Shown here: positions 7,703 to 17,165 of the stretch, one piece after another
How positions within the stretch are numbered: the stretch's first letter is position 1
How the letters are laid out: every line of letters begins with the position of its first letter
Origin: CANJBX01 sp035556735
Lineage (GTDB): Bacteria; Pseudomonadota; Alphaproteobacteria; Rhizobiales; Xanthobacteraceae
DNA: 64,000 bases
Assembly (NCBI GenBank): GCA_035556735.1
Contig: DATMFF010000001.1
Location: 124,001-188,000, forward strand
Direction of reading: 5' to 3'
The notes under the pieces: model-generated
The model's input: the letters and a program-made list of their open reading frames with translations, nothing else
The model's database searches: none
What the model was told of the DNA's origin: nothing
Made by a program: the position numbers and the translations under genes

Positions 7703-9592
7703 ATGGCCAACAACGACCGCACGGGGGCCGCAGACACCGCGAATGCCGCGCCCCCGGCCGGGGCTACGGCCATGGCGGCGCAGGCTTATCGCGTGCTGGC
7801 GCGCAAGTACCGCCCGGCCACCTTCGACGACCTGATCGGCCAGTCCGCGATGGTGCGGACCATCTCCAATGCCTTCGAGACCGGCAGGATCCCACAGGCC
7901 TGGATTCTCACGGGCGTGCGCGGGGTGGGCAAAACCACCACCGCGCGCATCCTCGCGCGGGCGCTCAATTATGAACTGCCGGACGGCTCGGTCAAAGGGC
8001 CGACGATCCAGATGCCGGTTCTCGGCGTGCACTGCCAGGCCATCATGGAGAGCCGGCACGTGGACGTGCTGGAGATGGACGCCGCCTCGCACAACGGCGT
8101 CGACGATATCCGCCAGATCAACGATGCGGTGCGCTACGCGCCGGTGTCGGCCCGCTACAAGGTCTATATCCTCGACGAAGTGCACATGCTGACCGGGGCG
8201 GCGTTCAATGCGCTGCTCAAGACGCTCGAGGAGCCGCCGCCGCATGCGAAGTTCATCTTCGCCACCACCGAAATTCGCAAGGTGCCGGTCACCATCCTTT
8301 CGCGCTGCCAACGCTTCGACCTGCGCCGCATCGAGGCGGACGTGCTGGTGTCGCATCTCGACGGCATCTGCGCCAAAGAGAACATCTCGGTGGAGCCGGA
8401 GGCGCTCGCGCTGATCGCGCGCGCGGCCGAGGGCTCGGTGCGCGACGCGCTCTCGCTGCTCGATCAGGCCATCGCCCATGCCGGCACCGAAGGCGGAAAC
8501 GGCGCCAGCGCCGTGCGCGCCGAGGACGTTCGCCAGATGCTCGGCCTCGCCGACCGCACACGCGTCATCGACCTGTTCGAGGCGCTGATGCGCGGCGATG
8601 CCGCAAGCGCGCTCAAAGAGCTGCGCGAGCAGTACAACTCCGGTGCCGATCCGGCGGTCGTCATCGCGGATCTCGCCGATTTCACCCATCTCGTGACGCG
8701 CATCAAGATCGTGCCGGCGGTCGCGGACGACCGCTCGCTCACCGAGGCCGAGCGTACACGAGGCCGCGCCTTCGCCACCGGGCTCTCCATGCGCGTGCTC
8801 TCGCGTGCCTGGCAAATGCTGTTCAAGGGCCTGCCCGAGGTGCAGAGCGCCGACAAGGCGATCGCCGCGGCCGAGATGGTGCTGGTGCGCATCGCCTATG
8901 CCGCCGACCTGCCGACGCCGGACGAGGTGGTGCGCAGTCTGGCGGGCGAAAACGGCGCTGGCCCGGCGGCGCCGGCGGGCAACGGCGGCGGAAGCGGCTA
9001 CACTGCGCCCTCGATGACCGGTTCTTCGATGCCGCGCGCAGAGGGCCCGCGCTCGGCGCCGCGCGCCGCCCTGGCCCCCATGCGTGCCGAAGTGGCGCCA
9101 CAGGCCAGCGCGCCGGCGCAGCCGGTGCGCGCGATCAACCGCTTCGAGGACCTGATCGCGCTGGCGGCCGAGATGCGCGACCTGCAGACCAAGACCGTGC
9201 TGGAGCGCGACGTGCGGCTGGTGCGTTGCGAGGACGGGCGGCTCGAGATCGCGCTGGAGCCGAACGCATCCAAGATGCTGATCGGCGATCTCGGCCGCAA
9301 GCTGGAGGACTGGACCGGGCGGCGCTGGATGGTCGTGGTGTCAGCCGAACAAGGGCAGCCCACGGTCAAATCGCAGAACGATGCGCGGCGCGCCGAGGCC
9401 GAACGCGGCGTGCGCGCCGATCCGCTGGTGCAGGCGGTGCTGCAGAAGTTTCCCGGCGCCGAGATCGTGAAAGTGCGCCCGCGCGAAGGGGACCTCTACG
9501 CGTCGAGCAACGAGCCCATGACGGAGCCGCCGTTTGACGAGCGAACGAACGAGGCCCCGTTCGATGACGAACCGCCGTTCGAGGACAGGTGA
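7703..9592 (+). CDS. dnaX: DNA polymerase III subunit gamma/tau
   Basis: The product has 629 residues. It carries the clamp-loader AAA+ core: Walker A GVRGVGKTTTARILARALN (about 70-90), Walker B and sensor region YKVYILDEVHMLTGAAFN, then the lid and collar. A low-complexity Gly/Ala/Pro linker (about 410-475) and a C-terminal domain that in tau contacts the polymerase follow. The zinc module of the enterobacterial protein is largely missing: in its place is VLGVHCQAIMESRH, with one cysteine. I recall this also in other Rhizobiales. No A-rich slippery site for a separate gamma product is apparent. It starts an apparent dnaX-ybaB-recR operon. Confidence 0.96.
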   Translation: MANNDRTGAADTANAAPPAGATAMAAQAYRVLARKYRPATFDDLIGQSAMVRTISNAFETGRIPQAWILTGVRGVGKTTTARILARALNYELPDGSVKGPTIQMPVLGVHCQAIMESRHVDVLEMDAASHNGVDDIRQINDAVRYAPVSARYKVYILDEVHMLTGAAFNALLKTLEEPPPHAKFIFATTEIRKVPVTILSRCQRFDLRRIEADVLVSHLDGICAKENISVEPEALALIARAAEGSVRDALSLLDQAIAHAGTEGGNGASAVRAEDVRQMLGLADRTRVIDLFEALMRGDAASALKELREQYNSGADPAVVIADLADFTHLVTRIKIVPAVADDRSLTEAERTRGRAFATGLSMRVLSRAWQMLFKGLPEVQSADKAIAAAEMVLVRIAYAADLPTPDEVVRSLAGENGAGPAAPAGNGGGSGYTAPSMTGSSMPRAEGPRSAPRAALAPMRAEVAPQASAPAQPVRAINRFEDLIALAAEMRDLQTKTVLERDVRLVRCEDGRLEIALEPNASKMLIGDLGRKLEDWTGRRWMVVVSAEQGQPTVKSQNDARRAEAERGVRADPLVQAVLQKFPGAEIVKVRPREGDLYASSNEPMTEPPFDERTNEAPFDDEPPFEDR

Positions 9593-9595
9593 TAC

Positions 9596-9916
9596 ATGCC
9601 CGATTTCATGGGTCTGATGAAGCAGGCGGCCGAGCTGAAGTCCAAGATGGAGGCGATGCAGGCCGAGCTCGACCAACTCGAAGTGTCGGGCACCGCCGGC
9701 GGCGGCCTCGTGACCGTGACGCTCAGCGCCAAGGGCGAGATGAAGAGCGTGCAGATCGACGCGTCGCTGGTGAAGCCGGACGAGAAGGAGATCGTCGAGG
9801 ATCTCATCGTCGCGGCGCATGCGGACGCGCGCCGCAAGGCCGAGGCGCTGATGCAGGAGAAGATGAAGAGCCTGACCGGAGGACTGCCGCTGCCGCCCGG
9901 ACTGAAGCTGTTCTGA
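9596..9916 (+). CDS. ybaB: YbaB/EbfC nucleoid-associated protein
   Basis: The product has 106 residues. It matches the YbaB/EbfC fold: a coiled N-terminal helix (MGLMKQAAELKSKMEAMQAE), a beta hairpin with VTLSAKGEMKSVQID, and a C-terminal helix. It forms dimers that bind DNA. It starts three bases after the dnaX stop and precedes recR by seven bases, the classic dnaX-ybaB-recR order. Confidence 0.94.
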   Translation: MPDFMGLMKQAAELKSKMEAMQAELDQLEVSGTAGGGLVTVTLSAKGEMKSVQIDASLVKPDEKEIVEDLIVAAHADARRKAEALMQEKMKSLTGGLPLPPGLKLF

Positions 9917-9923
9917 CACGACA

Positions 9924-10529
9924 ATGCCTGCTGCGGTTGCCGGCCCCGAAATCGAACGTCTCATCCAATTGCTGGCGCGCCTGCCCGGCCTGGGCCCGCG
10001 GTCGGCGCGGCGCGCCGCTCTGCACCTGATCAAGAAGCGCGAGCAGCTCATGACGCCGCTTGCCGCGGCGCTGCAGATGGCGATCGACAAGATCACCGTC
10101 TGCAAGACCTGCGGCAACATCGATACGCAGAACCCCTGTACGGTCTGCGTCGACCCGCGGCGCGATCCATCGGTGATCGTGGTGGTTGCGGACGTCGCAG
10201 ACCTGTGGGCACTCGAGCGCGCGCACGCGATCAATGCGCGCTATCACGTGCTCGGCGGCACGCTGTCGCCGCTCGATGGCGTCGGCCCGCAGGATCTCGC
10301 GATCGATTCGCTCATCACGCGCGCCCACGCGCCGGAGGTGAAGGAGATCATCCTCGCGCTCAACGCCACCGTCGATGGGCAGACGACCGCGCATTACATC
10401 ACCGACCTCCTGGCCGACGCCAACGTGACGGTGACCCGCCTCGCCCACGGCGTGCCGGTCGGCGGCGAACTCGACTACCTCGACGAGGGCACGCTCAGCG
10501 CCGCCATCAAGCAGCGCACGGCATTCTAG
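9924..10529 (+). CDS. recR: Recombination protein RecR
   Basis: The product has 201 residues. It has the N-terminal helix-hairpin-helix (LIQLLARLPGLGPRSARRAA), the four-cysteine zinc finger CKTCGNIDTQNPCTVC (about 56-71), a Toprim domain (VVVADVADLWALERA) and a C-terminal Walker-B-like region. It acts with RecF/RecO in loading RecA at gaps. It is the last gene of the dnaX operon and converges with ampG. Confidence 0.96.
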   Translation: MPAAVAGPEIERLIQLLARLPGLGPRSARRAALHLIKKREQLMTPLAAALQMAIDKITVCKTCGNIDTQNPCTVCVDPRRDPSVIVVVADVADLWALERAHAINARYHVLGGTLSPLDGVGPQDLAIDSLITRAHAPEVKEIILALNATVDGQTTAHYITDLLADANVTVTRLAHGVPVGGELDYLDEGTLSAAIKQRTAF

Positions 10530-10554
10530 ACCGCGTGCTCGCGCCGGCGCGGCG

Positions 10555-11919
10555 CTAGACCTTGGGTCTCGTCTCCAGTCCGTCGAAATGGCCGCGCGCC
10601 TGCAACCAGGCCAGCAGCACCAGCCCAGGCACGGCCACCAGCGCGCTGATGACGAAGAACAAGACCCAGCCGGTGGCTTCCGCCACGAAGCCGGCCGGCG
10701 CCGACAGGTAGGTGCGGCCGACGGCGGCCAGCGCCGTGAGCAGCGCATACTGTGTCGCCGTATGCAGCGGACTCCTGCACAATGCCGACAGATAGGCGAC
10801 GAAGATCACCGTGCCGATGGCGCCGGTGAAGTTCTCGACGACGATGGTCGCCGTCAGCGCCGTGAGGTTGACGCCGACGGTGGCCTGCCAGGCGAACACC
10901 AGGTTGGAGAAGGCCTGCAGCGCCCCGCCGATCCAAAGGCTGGTGGTGATCGGGTAGGCCCGTGCGAGAAAGCCTCCGGCAAAGCCGCCGACCAGCGTGG
11001 CGGCGAGGCCGACCCCTTTCACGATCGCCGCGTATTCGTTGCGCGAGAAACCGAGGTCGATGACGAAGGGCGCGGTCAGCGTGCCGGCAAAAGCATCGCA
11101 CAGCTTGTAGAGAACCACGAACGCGAGCACGAGGAAGGCCGCGTCCCGCGTGAGGAACTCCGAAAATGCGCCAACAGCGGCGCTGGCCAACCGGCGCAGC
11201 GGGTTCTCGCCGGCGTGCGCGGCGACCGCCGCGCGCGACGTCTCCGGCTCGGTGGCGACAAGTGCTGTGATCATGCCGATCGCCACGAACGCGGCCATCA
11301 CCAGATACCCTGCCGTCCAGGCCGCATGCTTGAGGAAGCCGAGACCCTCAAAGCCGCTGACGACGAACAAGGCCCCGGCCGTCGAAACCAGCATGCCGAT
11401 CCGGTAGGCGGCGACATAGGACGCCATGCCGGCGGCCTGCTCGCGCTCGTCCAGGCTCTCGACGCGGAATGCGTCGATGACGATGTCCTGCGTGGCGGAC
11501 GCGGCGGCGACCAGCACCGCGCCGAGCGCCACCAGCGCCGGCGCCGCCGCCGGATCGCAGAAGGCGAGGAAAACGATCGCCGCCATCAGCAGCAGCTGTG
11601 AGAACACCAGCCAGCCGCGGCGGCGCCCAAGCAGGCGGGAGAGCACCGGAATGTCGATGGCGTCGACCACCGGCGCCCACAGGAACTTCACGGTGTAGGG
11701 GGTGCCGACGAGAGCGAACAGCCCGATGGTTCCCAGGTCGACGCCCGCCTCGCGCATCCACACCAGCAGCGTCGAGCCTGACAAAGCCAGCGGCAGCCCG
11801 GCGGAGAAACCGAGGAACAGCACGATGAGCACGCGCGGCTTGAAATAGACCGCGACGGCTTCCATGAACGAGGCGCGCGCGGGTGTGGACTCGGATGTGG
11901 ACTCGGGGGCGACGGCCAT
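10555..11919 (-). CDS. ampG: AmpG-type muropeptide permease (MFS)
   Basis: The product has 454 residues and about twelve to fourteen hydrophobic helices. The N-terminal region is diagnostic for AmpG: KPRVLIVLFLGFSAGLPLAL then WMREAGVDLGTIGLF and KFLWAPVVDAIDIP. AmpG imports GlcNAc-anhydroMurNAc peptides from the periplasm for cell-wall recycling. It follows rmuC with a nine-base gap. No beta-lactamase or ampR gene is near. Confidence 0.88.
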   Translation of the reverse strand: MAVAPESTSESTPARASFMEAVAVYFKPRVLIVLFLGFSAGLPLALSGSTLLVWMREAGVDLGTIGLFALVGTPYTVKFLWAPVVDAIDIPVLSRLLGRRRGWLVFSQLLLMAAIVFLAFCDPAAAPALVALGAVLVAAASATQDIVIDAFRVESLDEREQAAGMASYVAAYRIGMLVSTAGALFVVSGFEGLGFLKHAAWTAGYLVMAAFVAIGMITALVATEPETSRAAVAAHAGENPLRRLASAAVGAFSEFLTRDAAFLVLAFVVLYKLCDAFAGTLTAPFVIDLGFSRNEYAAIVKGVGLAATLVGGFAGGFLARAYPITTSLWIGGALQAFSNLVFAWQATVGVNLTALTATIVVENFTGAIGTVIFVAYLSALCRSPLHTATQYALLTALAAVGRTYLSAPAGFVAEATGWVLFFVISALVAVPGLVLLAWLQARGHFDGLETRPKV

Positions 11920-11928
11920 GCGCTGCGA

Positions 11929-13065
11929 CTACTCGCCGGCTTCCAGCTTGCGGGCCATCGGCGCAGGAATGATGGTGGCGCCTTCGCGCTCGTCCGCCTC
12001 CTCGCCGAACTCCACGTCGGTGATGCGTGCGCCCCGTTTCTCCACTTTGTCGGCAGAGATTAGGATCTGGCGAACGTCCTCGTTCGCCTGGGTGAAGTGG
12101 CCCTGCAGCTTGAGCACGCGGTCGCGCAGGCGCCGCAGGTCTTCCATGAGATGACCGACCTCGGCATGGATCTGGTCCGCCGCCTCGCGCATGCGCGAAT
12201 CGCGCTGGATTTGCTGGATTACCTGGATGGCCAGCATCAACAGCGTGGGCGAGACGATCAACACCTTCGAGCGAAACGCCTTCTGCACGATGTCGTCGAA
12301 GCCGTCGTGCAGCTCGGCATAGACCGATTCCGACGGAACGAACATCAACGCCAGGTCCTGCGTCTCGCCGGGGATGAGGTATTTGGCGGCGATGTCCGCC
12401 ACGTGCTTGCCGATGTCGCTGCGCAACCGGGAGGCCGCGTGCCGACGCTCCTCCTCGCTCGCGGCCTCGCGATAGGCGGTGACGGCCTCCAGCGGGAACT
12501 TCGCGTCGACCACCAGGGGGCGCTGGTCGGGCAAGAAGACGCAGCAGTCGGGGCGCGACCGGTTGGACAGGGTGTGCTGGAACTCGTAGCTCGTCTTGGG
12601 TAACCCGTCCTGGATGATCAGCTCCATCCGGCCCTGGCCGAAGGCGCCGCGCTGCTGCTTGTTGCCGAGCACGCTCTGCAGCGAGGTGACCTGCGACGAC
12701 AGCTCGCTGATGTTCTTCTGGGCGCGGTCGATGACGGCGAGGCGCTCATGCAGGCCCTGCAGGCGCTCGACCGTCTGCTGCGTGGTGGTCGTCATCGACT
12801 GGTGCACGCGATGGGACACGGCATCGAGCCGCTCCGACACGGCGTGCTGGAACTGCGACTGGCCCTTGGCGAGCATGTTGATCATGGCCTCCAGCCGCCC
12901 CGCCGTGTCGTTCTGCTGGCGCGCCAGTTCGGCGGTGAGCGCCGCGGCGGCATCGGCCTCCGCGGGCTGGCGGCGCCACAGCGCAAAGGCCGCGCCGGCG
13001 AGGGCGGCGCCGACCGCCAGGCACAGGATCGCAACCAGCAAGGTCTCGGCCAAGGGGCTGGGCAT
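11929..13065 (-). CDS. rmuC: DNA recombination protein RmuC
   Basis: The product has 378 residues. It has an N-terminal membrane anchor (about 5-30), a coiled-coil region (about 40-130), then the RmuC core (PF02646) with VDAKFPLEAVTAYREA and FVPSESVYAELHDGF, followed by another helical segment. RmuC is thought to be a nuclease-fold protein limiting inversions at short repeats; its mechanism is unsettled. It precedes ampG in what looks like a two-gene operon and diverges from def. Confidence 0.93.
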   Translation of the reverse strand: MPSPLAETLLVAILCLAVGAALAGAAFALWRRQPAEADAAAALTAELARQQNDTAGRLEAMINMLAKGQSQFQHAVSERLDAVSHRVHQSMTTTTQQTVERLQGLHERLAVIDRAQKNISELSSQVTSLQSVLGNKQQRGAFGQGRMELIIQDGLPKTSYEFQHTLSNRSRPDCCVFLPDQRPLVVDAKFPLEAVTAYREAASEEERRHAASRLRSDIGKHVADIAAKYLIPGETQDLALMFVPSESVYAELHDGFDDIVQKAFRSKVLIVSPTLLMLAIQVIQQIQRDSRMREAADQIHAEVGHLMEDLRRLRDRVLKLQGHFTQANEDVRQILISADKVEKRGARITDVEFGEEADEREGATIIPAPMARKLEAGE

Positions 13066-13181
13066 GCAAGCCTTGTAGCGCGATTCGGGACCGGAGGGAA
13101 CGAACGGCGAACGAGAGCCGCCACCAGCCAGCCCTTACGGATCGCGTTGATTCGGCAGGCCGAATTGCTTACATGCGGCGC

Positions 13182-13706
13182 ATGCCACTGCGACCCATCC
13201 TGATCCTCCCCGACAAGCGGCTGCGCACGACGTCCACGCCGGTGGAGAAAATTACCTCCGAACTGCGCAAACTCGTCGAAGACATGTTCGAGACCATGTA
13301 CGAGGCGCCCGGCATCGGGCTCGCTGCCATCCAGGTCGGCGTCGCCCAGCGCGTCGTCACCATGGATATCGGGAAGAAGACCGACGAAGAGGCCAAGAAC
13401 CCGCGCGTCTTCATCAATCCTGAGATCGTGTGGTCGTCGGAGGAGATGTCGACCTACGAGGAGGGCTGTCTCTCGATCCCCGACATCCATGAGGACGTCG
13501 ACCGGCCGGCGCGCGTGCGGCTCAAGTTCCTCGATATCGACGGCAAGCCGCACGAAGAGGAAGCGGACGGGCTCTACGCGACCTGCATTCAGCACGAGAT
13601 CGACCATCTCAACGGCGTGCTGTTCATCGATCACATCTCCAAGCTCAAGCGCGACCGCATCGTCAAGAAATTCACGAAAGCCGCGAAACGAACGGCGGAC
13701 GAGTGA
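13182..13706 (+). CDS. def: Peptide deformylase
   Basis: The product has 174 residues. All three family motifs are present: GIGLAAIQVG (motif 1), EEGCLSIP (motif 2, with the metal-binding Cys) and QHEIDHLNG (motif 3, HExxH with two metal His and the catalytic Glu). It removes formyl groups from new proteins. I chose the ATG giving MPLRPILILPDKRLR, the usual family N-terminus; an ATG nine bases earlier is possible. The stop overlaps the fmt start by one base. Confidence 0.96.
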   Translation: MPLRPILILPDKRLRTTSTPVEKITSELRKLVEDMFETMYEAPGIGLAAIQVGVAQRVVTMDIGKKTDEEAKNPRVFINPEIVWSSEEMSTYEEGCLSIPDIHEDVDRPARVRLKFLDIDGKPHEEEADGLYATCIQHEIDHLNGVLFIDHISKLKRDRIVKKFTKAAKRTADE

Positions 13707-14620
13707 TGCGTCTCGTCTTCATGGGCACGCCGGACTTTGCCGTGCCGACGCTCATGGAGATCGTCGGCCATGGCTACGAGGTCGCGGCCGTCTACACCCG
13801 CGCCCCGAAACCGGCCGGACGCGGCATGGAACCGAGGCCGAGTTCGGTCGAGCGGGAGGCGCATCGCCTTGGCCTCACCGTCATGACGCCGGCGACGCTG
13901 CGCAGCACCGAAGCGCTTGAGACGTTCCAGGCGCACCAGGCGGACGCCGCCGTCGTCGTCGCCTATGGCATGATCCTTCCGGGCGAGATCCTCGAGACCG
14001 CACCGCTCGGCTGCTTCAACCTGCATGCCTCACTGCTGCCACGCTGGCGCGGCGCCGCCCCGATCAACCGCGCGATCATGGCGGGCGACGCGGAGACCGG
14101 AGTCATGGTCATGCGCATGGACGAGGGGCTCGACACCGGCCCGATCGCGATGGCGGAGCGCGTCGCGATCACCTCCGACATGACGGCCGGCGAGTTGCAC
14201 GACGTGCTCGCACGGCTCGGCGCGGACCTGATGGCCCGTGCGCTCGGCGCGCTCGATCGCGGCACGCTCGAACTCAGGCCGCAGCCGGAATCGGGCGTCA
14301 CCTATGCGGCAAAGATCGACAAGAACGAAACCCGGATCGACTGGCGGCAGCCGTGGGCCGCGGTTCACAATCACGTCCGCGGCCTGTCGCCGTTTCCGGG
14401 CGCCTGGTGCGAGTTGCAGGGTGCGCGCCTGCGCATCCTGCGCACCACGAAGGGCAGCGGATCGGGCGCGCCGGGCACGCTGCTCGATGACGCGCTGACG
14501 ATCGCCTGCGGCGAGGGCGCCGTGCGCATCCTCGAGGTGCAGCGCGCCGGCAAGCAGGCGATGAAGGCGGACGAGTTCCTGCGCGGCACCCGGCTGGCGC
14601 CGGGCGCGCAGCTGTCGTGA
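13706..14620 (+). CDS. fmt: Methionyl-tRNA formyltransferase
   Basis: The product has 304 residues. It has the N-terminal formyltransferase domain beginning MRLVFMGTPDFAVPTL, the catalytic region NLHASLLPRWRGAAPI with its conserved Asn and His, and a C-terminal OB-like tRNA-binding domain (about 205-304). It formylates initiator Met-tRNA. The def stop and fmt start share one base (TGATG), so def and fmt, which act in sequence on the same formyl group, are coupled. Confidence 0.96.
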   Translation: MRLVFMGTPDFAVPTLMEIVGHGYEVAAVYTRAPKPAGRGMEPRPSSVEREAHRLGLTVMTPATLRSTEALETFQAHQADAAVVVAYGMILPGEILETAPLGCFNLHASLLPRWRGAAPINRAIMAGDAETGVMVMRMDEGLDTGPIAMAERVAITSDMTAGELHDVLARLGADLMARALGALDRGTLELRPQPESGVTYAAKIDKNETRIDWRQPWAAVHNHVRGLSPFPGAWCELQGARLRILRTTKGSGSGAPGTLLDDALTIACGEGAVRILEVQRAGKQAMKADEFLRGTRLAPGAQLS

Positions 14621-14625
14621 AGAGA

Positions 14626-15138
14626 TCAGGCCGCGCGGTAACCTGCCCAATGGTGACGCCGCGACTCGATGTATTCGGCGAGATCGTCGCTGGTCACCCG
14701 CACGAGATCGGAGTGGCCGAAGCCTTTCGAATAGTCGAGGACGGAGACGATCTCGGGGGTGATGCGCAGCATCGGCACGGCGGCAGGATCGGGCTGCGGC
14801 ATGACCTTGTATTCCGGGTAGCGCCGCAACAGGATCGACTGCGCGTGATCGATCTCGCCGCGGTCCTCGACAACGATCGCACGTCCGGCGAACGAGAGGC
14901 CCTTGATCTGCAACGGCTGCGGATAGTCCTTGGCGATTGCGCACGACACACGCGCATCGGCGCTGATATTCGCGTATTTCTGCCCGTCGCGCGCGATGAA
15001 GCAGTAGATGATGAGACCGTCGTTGGCGTAGCCGACGACGGTCGCCTGCGGCCAGCCGTCGGGCCGGTTGGTGGCCATGGTCATGATGCGGTGACCGTCG
15101 AGCAGTCCGACGATCTGGTTCTTCAGGGCGGCTTTCAT
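14626..15138 (-). CDS. Pyridoxamine 5'-phosphate oxidase-like flavin-binding protein
   Basis: The product has 170 residues of the split-barrel PNPOx-like superfamily: an N-terminal MATNRPDGWPQATVVGYAND strand pair, then the core FIARDGQKYANISADARVS. Such proteins bind FMN, F420 or haem; the ligand and substrate cannot be fixed here, and the PLP-specific C-terminal motif of true PdxH is not seen. The start is the second ATG, with GAGGA five bases upstream. It is inserted, on the opposite strand, between fmt and truA. Confidence 0.75.
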   Translation of the reverse strand: MKAALKNQIVGLLDGHRIMTMATNRPDGWPQATVVGYANDGLIIYCFIARDGQKYANISADARVSCAIAKDYPQPLQIKGLSFAGRAIVVEDRGEIDHAQSILLRRYPEYKVMPQPDPAAVPMLRITPEIVSVLDYSKGFGHSDLVRVTSDDLAEYIESRRHHWAGYRAA

Positions 15139-15210
15139 CGTTATCCTCGCGTCCTTCATGCGTCGGATGCTAGAGGACCGGAGCCCGGGCTCCTTTGAGG
15201 TGGATCAACC

Positions 15211-15948
15211 GTGCCGCGCTACAAGCTCACCATCGAATATGACGGCGCGCCGTTCTGCGGCTGGCAGATCCAGGACAATGGGCCCTCCATCCAGGCGGCA
15301 TTGATCGAGGCCATCGCCGCATTCGCGGGCGCGCGCGTCGGCGTGCATGGCGCCGGCCGCACGGACGCAGGGGTGCACGCCTTCGCGCAGGTCGCCCACG
15401 TCGACCTCACCAGGGACTGGGACACCGACACCGTGCGCGACGCCATCAACGCGCACCTGCGCCCGCAGCCGATCGCCGTGCTCGCGGCCGAGCGCGTCGG
15501 GCCCGACTTCGACGCGCGGTTCTCCGCGGTGAAGCGTCACTACCTCTACCGCATCGTCAATCGCCGGGCGGACCTCGCGCTGGACCGTCATCGCGTCTGG
15601 CGTATCTCGCGTCCGCTCGATGCGGAGGCGATGGATGCCGCCGCGCGGCATCTCGTCGGGCGGCACGACTTCACGACCTTCCGCGCCGCTGAATGCCAGG
15701 CCAAGTCGCCGGAGAAGACGCTCGACCGGCTCGACGTTGCCCGCCATGGCGAGGAGATCACGGTGCAAGCTTCGGCGCGCTCCTTCCTGCACCACCAGGT
15801 GCGATCCATGGTGGGCTCGCTCGCGCTGGTCGGCGAAGGCAGATGGACCGACGGCGACATCGCCCGCGCGCTCGCCGCGCGCGACCGCACGGCCTGCGGC
15901 CCCGTGGCGCCGCCGGATGGGCTCTACCTGGTGCGCGTGGATTATTGA
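15211..15948 (+). CDS. truA: tRNA pseudouridine(38-40) synthase TruA
   Basis: The product has 245 residues. It has the N-terminal YKLTIEYDGAPFCGWQ, the catalytic-Asp motif GAGRTDAGVHAFAQ, FSAVKRHYLYRI, and the C-terminal SFLHHQVRSMVG. It isomerises uridines 38-40 in the anticodon arm. The start is GTG with GAGGTGG about nine bases upstream. It converges with dapE, leaving only 27 bases between the stops. Confidence 0.96.
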   Translation: MPRYKLTIEYDGAPFCGWQIQDNGPSIQAALIEAIAAFAGARVGVHGAGRTDAGVHAFAQVAHVDLTRDWDTDTVRDAINAHLRPQPIAVLAAERVGPDFDARFSAVKRHYLYRIVNRRADLALDRHRVWRISRPLDAEAMDAAARHLVGRHDFTTFRAAECQAKSPEKTLDRLDVARHGEEITVQASARSFLHHQVRSMVGSLALVGEGRWTDGDIARALAARDRTACGPVAPPDGLYLVRVDY

Positions 15949-15975
15949 ACCGCGAGTGGCGCCGGAGACGAAAGC

Positions 15976-17133
15976 TCAGCCGAAATAGCGCTCCAGCACG
16001 CGCCGATAGATGGCGGTGAGCGTGACGAGGTCGGCTGTCGGAACGCACTCGTCGATCTTGTGCATGGTCTGATTGACGAGGCCGAACTCGACGACGGGAC
16101 AATAGTTCTTGATGAAGCGGGCGTCCGACGTGCCGCCGGTCGTCGACAGCGCCGGCGTCTTTCCGGTGACGTCTGCGACCGCCGCTCGCACCACGTCGAC
16201 GAACGGCCCGGGCGCGGTGACGAAGGAGTCCGCGTTCGATGGCTCCCAGGCGATGCGCCAGCGGATGCGGCCACCTGCCGCCTTCGCCACCCGTTCCTCG
16301 ACGAGCGCACGCAAGGACGCCTGCGTGTGCCGATCGTTGAAGCGGATGTTGAAACGCGCGCGTGCCTCGCCGGGAATGACGTTCACGGTGGGATTGCCGA
16401 CGTCGATCGACGTAAACTCGAGATTCGAGGGATCGAAATGCGCGCTGCCGTTGTCGAGCGGCTCGGCCTGCAACGCGCCGATGAGCGCGACCACGCCGCG
16501 CACCGGGTTGTCGGCGCGCTCGGGATAGGCGACGTGGCCCGGCGTGCCGGTGACGATCAACGTGCCGTTCTGCGAGCCACGGCGTCCGATCTTGATCATG
16601 TCGGACATGCTGTCCGGATTGCTGGGCTCGCCCAGCACGCAATGGTCGAACGTCTCGCCGCGCGCCTTGGCCCATTGCAGGAGCTTGACGGTGCCGTTGA
16701 CGGCCACGCCTTCCTCATCGCCTGTTATCAGGAACGAGATCGAGCCCTTGGACTTGCCGCCCTGGGCCGCGACGTAGTCGAGCGCAGCCGCGACGAAGCA
16801 GGCGATGCCGCCCTTCATGTCGACCGCGCCCCGGCCATAAAGCTTGCCGTCGGCGATCTCGCCCGCGAACGGTCCGTGCGTCCACCGCGTCTCGTCGCCC
16901 TGCGGCACCACGTCGGTGTGGCCGGCGAAGACGAGGTTGGGCGCTCCGGTTCCGATGCGGGCATAGAGGTTCTCCACGTCGTCGTGGCCTGGCTCGGAGA
17001 ACGTCACACGCTGAACCGCAAAGCCGGCATCGCCGAGCACGCGCGCAAGATAGGCGAGCGCGCCGCCCTCCTGCGGTGTCACCGACGGGCAGCGCAGAAG
17101 ATCGCGGGCAATGGCGAGGGGATCAGCGGACAT
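15976..17133 (-). CDS. dapE: Succinyl-diaminopimelate desuccinylase
   Basis: The product has 385 residues. It is an M20-family di-zinc amidohydrolase: FAGHTDVVPQGD (H72, D74), YGRGAVDMKGG (bridging D105) and TGDEEG (E140/E141 catalytic and metal). It hydrolyses N-succinyl-LL-diaminopimelate to LL-DAP in lysine and peptidoglycan synthesis. It is downstream of dapD and a DUF805 gene on the same strand, so both succinylase-branch enzymes sit together. Confidence 0.95.
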   Translation of the reverse strand: MSADPLAIARDLLRCPSVTPQEGGALAYLARVLGDAGFAVQRVTFSEPGHDDVENLYARIGTGAPNLVFAGHTDVVPQGDETRWTHGPFAGEIADGKLYGRGAVDMKGGIACFVAAALDYVAAQGGKSKGSISFLITGDEEGVAVNGTVKLLQWAKARGETFDHCVLGEPSNPDSMSDMIKIGRRGSQNGTLIVTGTPGHVAYPERADNPVRGVVALIGALQAEPLDNGSAHFDPSNLEFTSIDVGNPTVNVIPGEARARFNIRFNDRHTQASLRALVEERVAKAAGGRIRWRIAWEPSNADSFVTAPGPFVDVVRAAVADVTGKTPALSTTGGTSDARFIKNYCPVVEFGLVNQTMHKIDECVPTADLVTLTAIYRRVLERYFG

Positions 17134-17165
17134 GCGACAGGCGGCGGGCAGCGCCCGCTGCGTCC

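Noticed and set aside
8400..9592. Programmed frameshift in dnaX for a separate gamma subunit
   Set aside because: No A-rich slippery heptamer with a following stop in the -1 frame is apparent; only full-length tau is supported.
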